Assembly: GCA_943914435.1 (NCBI GenBank)
Contig: CALUBY010000056.1
Span: 1 to 5,158, forward strand
Source: an uncultured bacterium
GTDB taxonomy: Bacteria; Patescibacteriota; Minisyncoccia; Phycocordibacterales; Phycocordibacteraceae
Direction of reading: 5' to 3'
Length of the DNA stretch: 5,158 bases
Positions 1-4,946 of this stretch are shown one piece after another. Made by a program: the position numbers and the translations under genes. The notes beneath the pieces were generated by a model. That model worked only from the letters and a program-made list of their open reading frames with translations, made no database searches and was not told the DNA's origin. How positions within the stretch are numbered: the first letter of the stretch is position 1; the number at the start of each line of letters is the position of its first letter.

Positions 1-26
1 AATTGCGGAGTGGTACACTGCCTTTA

Positions 27-356
27 ATGATTACCGATCAGGATATTCAGAAGCTTGAAGCAACGTTCGCCACAAAGAATGAGCTAAAAGAACATGCAAA
101 ACAAGATTCTCTCAACCTTCTTTCGGAAAAGGTCGATGGCCTACAGGAGCAAGTCGGGGACTTAAGGATTGAATTTGCTGAGTTACGTGGAAATATGGAT
201 TCCCGGTTTGACACTCTCGAATCAAAATTCGATGGTATGCTCGGCCTTCTTTCGGCGAGTATGGAGGAACATGGCGCAGGGGCGGTACATCTTGCGCGTC
301 ATGATCGCCACATAGGTGCGCTAGCAACCGTCACAGGCGTGACGCTACCAGACTAA
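27..356 (+). CDS. Small coiled-coil hypothetical protein (109 aa)
   Basis: Soluble, highly charged, mostly helical protein of unknown function. Residues ~5-80 carry heptad-like spacing of hydrophobic residues (LLSEKVDGLQEQVGDLRIEF, then FDTLESKFDGMLGLL), which indicates a coiled coil. The C-terminal tail HLARHDRHIGALATVTGV resembles the H-x-R-H-x-x-x-I...G-V-x-L ending that I recall from short coiled-coil proteins frequent in Patescibacteria. There is no signal peptide and no membrane segment. I chose ATG at 27 because the protein then begins MITDQDIQKL, typical of such proteins. A GGAG at 7-10 lies upstream, but its 16-base spacing is long. The frame is also open to the window edge (TTG at 3), so a longer N-terminus or an upstream start cannot be excluded. 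The TAA stop (354-356) overlaps the stop of the convergent membrane-protein gene. The coding call is good; the function is unknown. Confidence 0.72.
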   Translation: MITDQDIQKLEATFATKNELKEHAKQDSLNLLSEKVDGLQEQVGDLRIEFAELRGNMDSRFDTLESKFDGMLGLLSASMEEHGAGAVHLARHDRHIGALATVTGVTLPD

Positions 357-664
357 GTATTGTTTTCTCTGCCCCAGCGCCATTCAGGCTTCTCACCCCA
401 TTTCATACAGATTCGGTACAGAGAATAGGAGAGAATACCGAGAACCAAAAGGAACTCGATAACGCCAAAAGCAATCTCACGAGCTCCCGCACGGCTTTCC
501 GCTGCCGCACCCATCCATCCAAGGAACAGAAGGCAGGAAAGGGTAAATAGAGTCGCATAGAGGGCTGTTATAAGCCACCCCTGCCATGAAATAGGGACCC
601 ACCCCCATCCATAGTCTTTTGCTCTAAACCAGAGCGTCCGGGGCTTCCTTTTGTTCTTGCTCAT
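353..664 (-). CDS. Small two-helix membrane protein with WF-x-AK / GWGW / WQGW motif (103 aa)
   Basis: Hypothetical integral membrane protein. With ATG at 664 the order is a basic N-terminus (MSKNKRKPRT), a tryptophan-rich amphipathic block at residues 12-30 (W12 F13, K16, G19 W20 G21 W22, P24, W27 Q28 G29 W30), a first membrane helix ~31-52, a short loop with E and R, a second helix ~64-83, and a cytosolic aromatic/basic tail (KWGEKPEWRWG). I recall this WF-x-AK...GWGW-x-P...WQGW signature as a widespread uncharacterised small membrane family in Patescibacteria and other bacteria. The frame also has an ATG at 691, adding MAYLRYYKP. I prefer 664 because family members usually begin about ten residues before the WF, and because a -10-like TATTAT (671-676) lies 6 bases upstream of it. 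The 691 start has only a weak GGA ahead. It converges on the coiled-coil gene with overlapping stop codons. Function unknown. Confidence 0.75.
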   Translation of the reverse strand: MSKNKRKPRTLWFRAKDYGWGWVPISWQGWLITALYATLFTLSCLLFLGWMGAAAESRAGAREIAFGVIEFLLVLGILSYSLYRICMKWGEKPEWRWGRENNT

Positions 665-670
665 GGGCTT

Positions 671-676
671 ATAATA
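671..676 (-). promoter_or_regulatory. Possible -10 element (TATTAT) for the small membrane protein
   Basis: On the - strand TATTAT ends 6 bases before the ATG at 664, so transcription would begin at or next to the start codon and give a leaderless mRNA. At 17-base spacing the -35 position reads TGGATT (699-694), a poor match to TTGACA. The call therefore rests on the -10 and its placement only. If the true start is the ATG at 691, this site lies inside the gene and is meaningless. Confidence 0.3.
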
Positions 677-755
677 CCGTAAATAAGCCATTTAATCCAG
701 ACTTGACTCTTAAAAATGAAGGCTTCCGAATCATGAAGAAACTGGCTCACGACAC

Positions 756-772
756 TTGACAGCACATGTCAA
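756..772. repeat. Inverted repeat overlapping the -35 box (possible operator)
   Basis: TTGACA (756-761) and TGTCAA (767-772) are exact reverse complements separated by GCACA. The half-site centres are 11 bp apart, about one helical turn, which suits a small dimeric regulator. A protein bound here would block the -35 element. A chance match of 6-bp arms is quite possible, particularly as one arm is simply the consensus -35. Confidence 0.3.
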
Positions 773-784
773 ACCTGCTACTAT
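756..784 (+). promoter_or_regulatory. Sigma70-type promoter for the 3D-domain gene
   Basis: A perfect -35 hexamer TTGACA (756-761) is followed by a 17-base spacer (762-778) and the -10 TACTAT (779-784, 5 of 6 to TATAAT). Transcription should start near 791, giving a leader of about 30 bases before the ATG at 821. The -35 is also the left half of an inverted repeat, TTGACA-N5-TGTCAA (756-772), which could be an operator. This is the strongest promoter in the window. Confidence 0.8.
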
Positions 785-795
785 GGGCTTGTCAG

Positions 796-811
796 CCGTC
801 CGCAAGGGCGG
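796..811 (+). promoter_or_regulatory. Leader hairpin with GCAA tetraloop just before the 3D-domain start
   Basis: CCGTCC (796-801) pairs with GGGCGG (806-811) through one T-G wobble, closing a GCAA loop (802-805), a GNRA tetraloop. It is followed by TTTTCATTT (812-820) and then directly by the ATG at 821. It occupies almost the whole predicted leader. The only Shine-Dalgarno-like bases (AAGGG, 804-808) fall in the loop and 3' arm, so the hairpin would hide them. The shape also resembles a short intrinsic terminator, though the T-run is interrupted. Roles as attenuator, translational mask or 5'-end stabiliser are all open. Confidence 0.5.
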
Positions 812-820
812 TTTTCATTT

Positions 821-1432
821 ATGCCAGTTATTGCAGTAGTAGCCCTTATGGGCTTCTTGTTTTTACCAGGTAGCGCTGGAGCACCGGCACATGCGGAGAC
901 GATTTCCGCGCCGGTTGCGATAGCGGGGGTGGCTGAAGAGCCTTCCAAACGCCTGGCCACCTCTAAAGAGGCGGCCCGGACCTACCAGGTAAGTTTGACC
1001 GCTTACAATGCTGTCCCGGGACAGACGGATAGTGATCCGTTTGTTACGGCCAGTGGTATGTATTCACATACTGAAGTGGTCGCAGCGCGATCTCGCGACA
1101 TGGCGGCTGAACTCCCGTTCGGTACCGTCATACGCGTGGAGCGTTCAACGAAGGACACACCTTCGTGCCGTTTCGGCGAAGTCGAACATCAAATTGGATA
1201 TCGCATCATTGCGGACACCATGCATCAGCGATGGACCCATAAAGTTGATGTTCTGTTTGATCACACGAATACCGTGAACGTGCACGGTCGGGAAGTGAAC
1301 CCTGCAATCGCCCTCGGGCACTGCGAAGGGGTAACGATAACGGTTGTCGGTACGGTCGACATGAAAGACCCGCCGACCACACAAGCCGAGCTTGCTACCA
1401 TGTTTGCTGAGCCTACCTACGCGCTTCGCTAG
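821..1432 (+). CDS. Secreted 3D-domain protein (RlpA/MltA-like double-psi beta-barrel)
   Basis: Probable exported peptidoglycan-active or peptidoglycan-binding protein. Residues 1-25 form a hydrophobic signal segment (MPVIAVVALMGFLFLP) ending in a possible signal-peptidase site after AHA (23-25). The N-terminus has no Lys or Arg, which is unusual for an export signal. After a low-complexity linker, the 3D domain covers ~55-177. It begins with YQVSLTAYN (55-63), then SDPFVTASG (71-79), RDMAAELPFGTVIRVE (92-107), IIADTM (129-134) and KVDVLF (141-146). The three Asp that give the family its name appear to be D93, D132 and D143. C116 and C168 are the only cysteines and could form a disulfide outside the cell. 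In related proteins (MltA C-terminal barrel, YocH/YabE type) this fold acts on peptidoglycan, but no specific reaction is shown here. An in-frame TGA at 734 and no ATG/GTG/TTG between it and 821 support this start. It has its own promoter at 756-784 and ends before the shared terminator. Confidence 0.87.
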   Translation: MPVIAVVALMGFLFLPGSAGAPAHAETISAPVAIAGVAEEPSKRLATSKEAARTYQVSLTAYNAVPGQTDSDPFVTASGMYSHTEVVAARSRDMAAELPFGTVIRVERSTKDTPSCRFGEVEHQIGYRIIADTMHQRWTHKVDVLFDHTNTVNVHGREVNPAIALGHCEGVTITVVGTVDMKDPPTTQAELATMFAEPTYALR

Positions 1433-1455
1433 CCATTGGCATAAATGACCTCCTA

Positions 1456-1487
1456 AAAACACCGCACTCTTTCGAGTGCGGTGTTTT
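1456..1487. terminator. Bidirectional intrinsic terminator between convergent genes
   Basis: A perfect 14-bp stem (1456-1469 with 1474-1487) closes a 4-base loop: TTTC on +, GAAA (a GNRA loop) on -. The core ACCGCACTC/GAGTGCGGT is GC-rich, and the outer AAAA/TTTT arms provide a U-run on either strand, TTTT then A on + and TTTTT on -. It lies 23 bases after the 3D-domain stop and 26 bases after the stop of the convergent 113-residue gene, so it can end both transcripts. Confidence 0.9.
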
Positions 1488-1513
1488 ATGTCACCCAGAG
1501 GCCTTCGAATAGT

Positions 1514-1855
1514 CTATCCGTCCTCACCAATCTGATCAGCGTAATAGTCATCAACCATAGTGAGGAGCTCACGATAATAAGCAGGGTTTTCCTCCCAATC
1601 CTTTCTTATGCTTGTATTAAGAATTTGTATTGCTTCGGGTAGGGGAATGGCGGCAGCTTTTTCTTGTGCCTGCTGAACCCAGAGTGCTGAGAATCGATGA
1701 CTAAATTCTTCGTCGCAGCGAAGGTGATCAATCGTCATGCGTATTGCGTGTGCGTGGGGAAGGTTGAGTAATACGTCTTCAGTCCAACCTTTTAATTCCC
1801 TAGGTTTCTCGTTGTCGTTTGCAACCTTCCTAAAGCCGGGTTCTCGTTCGCTCAT
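1514..1855 (-). CDS. Hypothetical protein, soluble and acidic (113 aa)
   Basis: I do not recognise this protein. It is small, mainly helical by composition and without a signal peptide or membrane segment, so it is probably cytosolic. Visible features are a polar N-terminus (VANDNEKPRELKGW, 11-24), a His/Arg-containing segment around NLPHAHAIRMTIDHLRC (31-47), an Ala/Gln/Glu-rich helix (VQQAQEKAAAI, 60-70) and an acidic, tyrosine-bearing C-terminus (PAYYRELLTMVDDYY, 91-105). It is the last gene of the kinase-carboxypeptidase cluster. Its ATG lies 18 bases after the carboxypeptidase stop and has a well-placed AGGA ribosome site (bases 1866-1863, 7-base spacing), so translation from the shared transcript is well supported. 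The terminator at 1456-1487 follows. It may be an accessory factor of the cluster or just a passenger; the sequence does not decide this. Confidence 0.75.
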   Translation of the reverse strand: MSEREPGFRKVANDNEKPRELKGWTEDVLLNLPHAHAIRMTIDHLRCDEEFSHRFSALWVQQAQEKAAAIPLPEAIQILNTSIRKDWEENPAYYRELLTMVDDYYADQIGEDG

Positions 1856-1862
1856 ACCGCTA

Positions 1863-1866
1863 TCCT
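1863..1866 (-). promoter_or_regulatory. Ribosome binding site (AGGA) of the 113-residue gene
   Basis: AGGA on the - strand lies 7 bases before the ATG at 1855 and within the 18-base gap after the carboxypeptidase stop. It fixes the start of the downstream gene and supports coupled expression from one transcript. Confidence 0.6.
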
Positions 1867-1873
1867 AGCATTC

Positions 1874-2752
1874 CTATTCAAAGAGATTGGCAAGATACTG
1901 GTCGATGGTTCTTTGATCGAGGTCATAGAAATTCTCGTTATCGTCATGGAGACGCTCAGCGAGTTCTCGTCCAACGAATCGCCAGTGCCATGGTTCGTAT
2001 TGATAATACGCATTTCCCTTGGGATAGGAGAGTATGAACCCATATTTCCATGCATTCTTTGTAAGCCAGGCAAACTCTTCAGTTGTGTCAAAGCTCGTAA
2101 ACGCCCCTCCGATGGTGGGATTAGTGAAGTCCACTGCGGTTCCGAGCTGGTGCTCTGAGTAGCCTTGTTCTGCAGAGAAGGCATTTGCGCCCGTACCGTA
2201 TTTCACGGTATAGCCCGATTTTAACGATGCTTGGGTTGAAAACGATCGATATGCAGAAACAACCAAAAGCGAAAGTCCGTCATCCTCTGCTTCTTCAAGC
2301 AGGTCCTCTAGGTAGCGCTTTGCGCTTGCATGGAATTCGTACGTGCGACCCTCTTCAAATCCATAGTCGTCATCGATGCTACTCAGGCGTGAAGGAGTAT
2401 AGTTTTCGTTCAAAAAGTACACTTTTGAATATTTGGCGAGAAGTTCTGGATCAGTCTGCGCAAGCTTTTCGAGGGTACCTACGGCACCGCTTAGCTTTTG
2501 AATCTGTCGTGTAAAAGAGTTATTAATTTCTTCTGCAGTGCGCAGCTCTCCCTCAAGGGCGATATTCTCTTCAGTTTTTTGAGCTATAACACGACTCGCT
2601 TCGGTGGCCGCTTGCTCGGCCGTCGTCTGAACTTTTTCTAGAGTGGCCTGTGCTTTTGTAAGCTCTGAATACTGGTGGTAAAACCCATAGGCACCAATCG
2701 CTGCAAATACGAGGAGAATACTTGCGACGATACCGAGGACTGATCTTTGCAT
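1874..2752 (-). CDS. Membrane-anchored M15B peptidase, VanY/LdcB-type D,D- or L,D-carboxypeptidase
   Basis: Zinc carboxypeptidase expected to remove the terminal D-Ala from peptidoglycan stem peptides outside the cytoplasmic membrane. Residues 6-25 form an N-terminal membrane anchor (VLGIVASILLVFAAIGAYGF). Residues ~27-97 are a charged, heptad-like coiled coil (ELTKAQATLEKVQTTAEQAA onward). The catalytic domain spans ~140-270. It carries SAYRSF (166-171), the first zinc motif S199-E-H201-x-x-G-x-A-x-D208, and E253-P-W-H256-W-R-F-V-G. By family knowledge the zinc ligands are H201, D208 and H256, with E253 the catalytic base, and all are present. Whether the substrate is a penta- or tetrapeptide cannot be told. 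The coiled-coil stalk between anchor and enzyme is notable. ATG at 2752 lies 23 bases after the kinase stop with a weak purine-rich site (GAGAG) upstream, so the two genes are probably co-transcribed. No defect was seen. Confidence 0.9.
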   Translation of the reverse strand: MQRSVLGIVASILLVFAAIGAYGFYHQYSELTKAQATLEKVQTTAEQAATEASRVIAQKTEENIALEGELRTAEEINNSFTRQIQKLSGAVGTLEKLAQTDPELLAKYSKVYFLNENYTPSRLSSIDDDYGFEEGRTYEFHASAKRYLEDLLEEAEDDGLSLLVVSAYRSFSTQASLKSGYTVKYGTGANAFSAEQGYSEHQLGTAVDFTNPTIGGAFTSFDTTEEFAWLTKNAWKYGFILSYPKGNAYYQYEPWHWRFVGRELAERLHDDNENFYDLDQRTIDQYLANLFE

Positions 2753-2775
2753 GTATCTATTCTCTCACAAAGCGA

Positions 2776-4866
2776 CTAGCGGTGCTTGAGGGACTCAAGT
2801 ATTGCCTCAATCTCGCGTAGTCCCGCTGGCTTGGTGAGATGATGATTAAAACCGGCCCTGCTGGCTTTACGAATGTCGGATTCTTGGCCATATCCGGTGA
2901 GTGCTATGAGCACTGCGTCCGTAGTGCCCTGTGTCTTGAGTGCGCGTGCCACGTCATATCCTTCCATGTCGGGTAGTCCGATATCAAGCAGAATCACTTC
3001 TGGCTTGAATACAGGAACGTGTTCAATTGCCTCACTTCCGGTATACACCGCCTCGACGTAGTTTCCACGAAGGGTGAGAAGTTTTACAAGTGCATCGGCA
3101 GCAGCACGATTGTCGTCCACAATAAGAATGCGGAATCCATCGGATGCACTAGAAGGTGTCTCGGATTCGGAGATGGACGTATGTTTGTGAGGAAGGCTGG
3201 TACACGGAATGCGCACGGTAAGGGTACTTCCGTGCCCAGGACCTTCGCTTGTTGCCGCAATCGAGCCTCCGTGCAGTTCGACAAGATTTTTTGTAAGAGA
3301 GAGACCAATACCCAGGCCTGCTCGCAGCTTTCCGGGCTGGTCTATTTGAAAGAATGGTTCAAACACATGATCAAGAAGAGCAGTGTCCATGCCAATTCCA
3401 GTATCGCTTACCGAAACGACCGCATCATTCGAGATACGAGAAGCCTTGAGCGTAATGGTGCCCCCGGGCTCCGTGTACTTTGCGGCATTATTAAGAAGAT
3501 TTACAAAGACCTGTTCAAGTCGCACGGGATCTGCCTCAAGGATAATAGCCTCGTCAGGTATGTCGGTTATGAGGGTGTGCGTACGTGACGACATGAGTGA
3601 GTCAACACTACGAATACTGCGCGCAATAATAGTTTGGAGGTCTATATGTTCCTTTTGCAGGGAAAGTTTTTCACGTGAGATGCGAGAAATGTCGAGCATA
3701 TCGTCGAGAAGATGACGCATTGTTTCAAGGTGCTCATTCATGTCGCTTGCAAGCGTTCCCATACGCTTATCATTCTTGTGTTCAAGAGCCATGAGTTCAA
3801 TTGAAGACATGAGGGGAGCGAGAGGGTTTCGCAGCTCGTGCGCAAGAGTAGCGATGAATCGACTTTTCGCTTCATCCTCCTTTCGAATGCGATCAACCGC
3901 GTCCTCAAGCGTCCGGACGTTTTCCCTGAGGTCATTTGCGGTGTCCTTGCGCTCCTCTGCAACCGTAACGAGCACGAGGAATATGAGCGAAATCATAATG
4001 AGGTAAATCTCCGTTTGTACGAGGGCAGTACCAAGCTCAGCGATATTTCCGCTTGAAACAACAAGAAATGCGGTCCCTGAGAGGGCAATTGTGGCATTCA
4101 GAAAGAGTGCCAGTGTCATAAATCGTGGACCAACACGAAGTGCAATCCAAAGAAGAGGGACAAGTATGAGGTAGACAAGTGGCACCTCTGCAATTTCGCG
4201 GAATGGTGTCCAATACAGCAGGAATCCTAGAGCCGTTACGGTAATGATTGAAAGCCAGGCTTCAATAAAATCATTCTTCCGGCGCGTGAATGAGAATCGA
4301 GGCAGCCATCGTATGAGAAGGGGGGTAATAATGAGCACGGACACTATGTGCCCAATCCACCAGGGGATAAATGCGCGCTCGATGCCCTGGAGTAAAACGG
4401 GTTCAGCAAGGAAGAAGGTGAGTGTGCCTATTGCCGGTACACAAATAGTAAAAAAGAGGGCAATGAGTATGAATATGAGGGTGTCAGGAACACGTGCAAA
4501 CGTGGGACGAAACCCAAATCGTTTGAGTAACCATGCGGCAAGTACGGACTGAACAACAATACCAAGCGCTATACCAAGGGCGACTACAAGCCCCGTGCCT
4601 TGAATGAGTTGATGTATACCTGCAGCAAGGGCAATAGCTGGCCATAATCCGATTCCTCCCAGGATAAGCCCTGCGAGCGCAAGACCTGACGCGGGCCATA
4701 TGAGCGCAGGTGAGGCAGCAACGCTACTGTGAAAAAAAGAAAACACCTGCGCGACAAGGAGATAGGAGGTAAACAGAACACCCATCCATAGGTAATCCTT
4801 AGGGGTATAGGAAGGGAAAGTGAAAGACATGGAAAAGGGAGGCGTGGAGTGAGTACCCTCCAGCAT
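2776..4866 (-). CDS. Hybrid sensor histidine kinase: MASE1-like membrane sensor, HisKA, HATPase, receiver
   Basis: Membrane sensor kinase of 696 aa that should autophosphorylate and pass phosphate to its own receiver. Residues ~24-303 contain about eight or nine membrane helices with the MASE1-like signature P-A-L-I-W-P-A-S-G-L-A-L-A (53-65) followed by GIGLWPAIAL. A short coiled coil (~304-335) leads to HisKA with the H-box LAHELRNPLAP, H343 being the phosphate acceptor. The ATPase domain has the N-box NLLNNAAKY (456-464), G1 DTGIG (488-492), F-box FEPFF (502-506) and G2 GLGIGL (517-522). A Ser/Thr-rich linker (~555-576) joins the receiver, which has D584/D585, phospho-acceptor D628 (LLDIGLP), T657 and K679 (LTKP), all intact. 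There is no HPt or DNA-binding output, so a partner must lie elsewhere. The ATG at 4866 follows an in-frame TGA; ATG at 4830 (MSFTF) is an alternative start with no better ribosome site. The signal sensed is unknown. It is the first gene of the cluster with the carboxypeptidase. Confidence 0.93.
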   Translation of the reverse strand: MLEGTHSTPPFSMSFTFPSYTPKDYLWMGVLFTSYLLVAQVFSFFHSSVAASPALIWPASGLALAGLILGGIGLWPAIALAAGIHQLIQGTGLVVALGIALGIVVQSVLAAWLLKRFGFRPTFARVPDTLIFILIALFFTICVPAIGTLTFFLAEPVLLQGIERAFIPWWIGHIVSVLIITPLLIRWLPRFSFTRRKNDFIEAWLSIITVTALGFLLYWTPFREIAEVPLVYLILVPLLWIALRVGPRFMTLALFLNATIALSGTAFLVVSSGNIAELGTALVQTEIYLIMISLIFLVLVTVAEERKDTANDLRENVRTLEDAVDRIRKEDEAKSRFIATLAHELRNPLAPLMSSIELMALEHKNDKRMGTLASDMNEHLETMRHLLDDMLDISRISREKLSLQKEHIDLQTIIARSIRSVDSLMSSRTHTLITDIPDEAIILEADPVRLEQVFVNLLNNAAKYTEPGGTITLKASRISNDAVVSVSDTGIGMDTALLDHVFEPFFQIDQPGKLRAGLGIGLSLTKNLVELHGGSIAATSEGPGHGSTLTVRIPCTSLPHKHTSISESETPSSASDGFRILIVDDNRAAADALVKLLTLRGNYVEAVYTGSEAIEHVPVFKPEVILLDIGLPDMEGYDVARALKTQGTTDAVLIALTGYGQESDIRKASRAGFNHHLTKPAGLREIEAILESLKHR

Positions 4867-4876
4867 ACGGGATTCT

Positions 4877-4894
4877 CATGAAGACTACATGAAG
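4877..4894. repeat. 7-bp direct repeat with 11-bp period upstream of the kinase gene
   Basis: CATGAAG occurs at 4877-4883 and again at 4888-4894, separated by ACTA. On the - strand it reads CTTCATG-TAGT-CTTCATG, ending 10 bases before the kinase ATG. Two 7-base half-sites with a 4-base spacer is the geometry of PhoB/OmpR-type response-regulator boxes, though the bases differ from the PhoB box. It lies between two divergent genes, so binding could affect either. The role is inferred from geometry alone. Confidence 0.4.
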
Positions 4895-4904
4895 CATGGT
4901 GTGC

Positions 4905-4934
4905 TTGCTACACACAGCCCTCTCCGATTACTAT
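4905..4934 (+). promoter_or_regulatory. Promoter for the SET-domain gene
   Basis: TTGCTA (4905-4910, 4 of 6 to TTGACA), an 18-base spacer and TACTAT (4929-4934, the same -10 as the 3D-domain promoter). The predicted start near 4941 leaves only ~6 bases before the ATG at 4947. The mRNA would be nearly leaderless, and the Shine-Dalgarno-like AGGG (4935-4938) would not be transcribed. If AGGG is used, the true promoter lies further upstream. Confidence 0.5.
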
Positions 4935-4946
4935 AGGGCAACAACT

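Noticed and set aside
733..759. Eight-codon reading frame MKKLAHDT upstream of the 3D-domain promoter
   Set aside because: It resembles the basic start of a signal peptide but stops at once, is in a different frame from the 3D gene and ends within the -35 box, so it would not be on that transcript.
796..820. Leader hairpin as a full intrinsic terminator of an upstream gene
   Set aside because: No + strand gene ends just upstream, the T-run is broken (TTTTCATTT), and it lies downstream of the promoter of the next gene.
1008..1277. Open frame of 89 codons on + inside the 3D-domain gene
   Set aside because: It overlaps the conserved 3D motifs in another frame and its product has no family-like features.
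1852..2184. Open frame of 110 codons on - inside the carboxypeptidase gene
   Set aside because: It covers the zinc-motif region in another frame; the M15B frame is clearly the coding one.
3019..3588. Open frame of 189 codons on + opposite the kinase gene
   Set aside because: It lies fully antisense to the ATPase and receiver domains, whose motifs are intact on -. Its translation is cysteine/arginine-rich with no recognisable domain and no ribosome site was evident.
4828..4863. GGAGG and CCTCC arms at the 5' end of the kinase gene as a regulatory hairpin
   Set aside because: The arms are short, lie within coding sequence for the favoured start and are separated by a long loop, so chance is likely.
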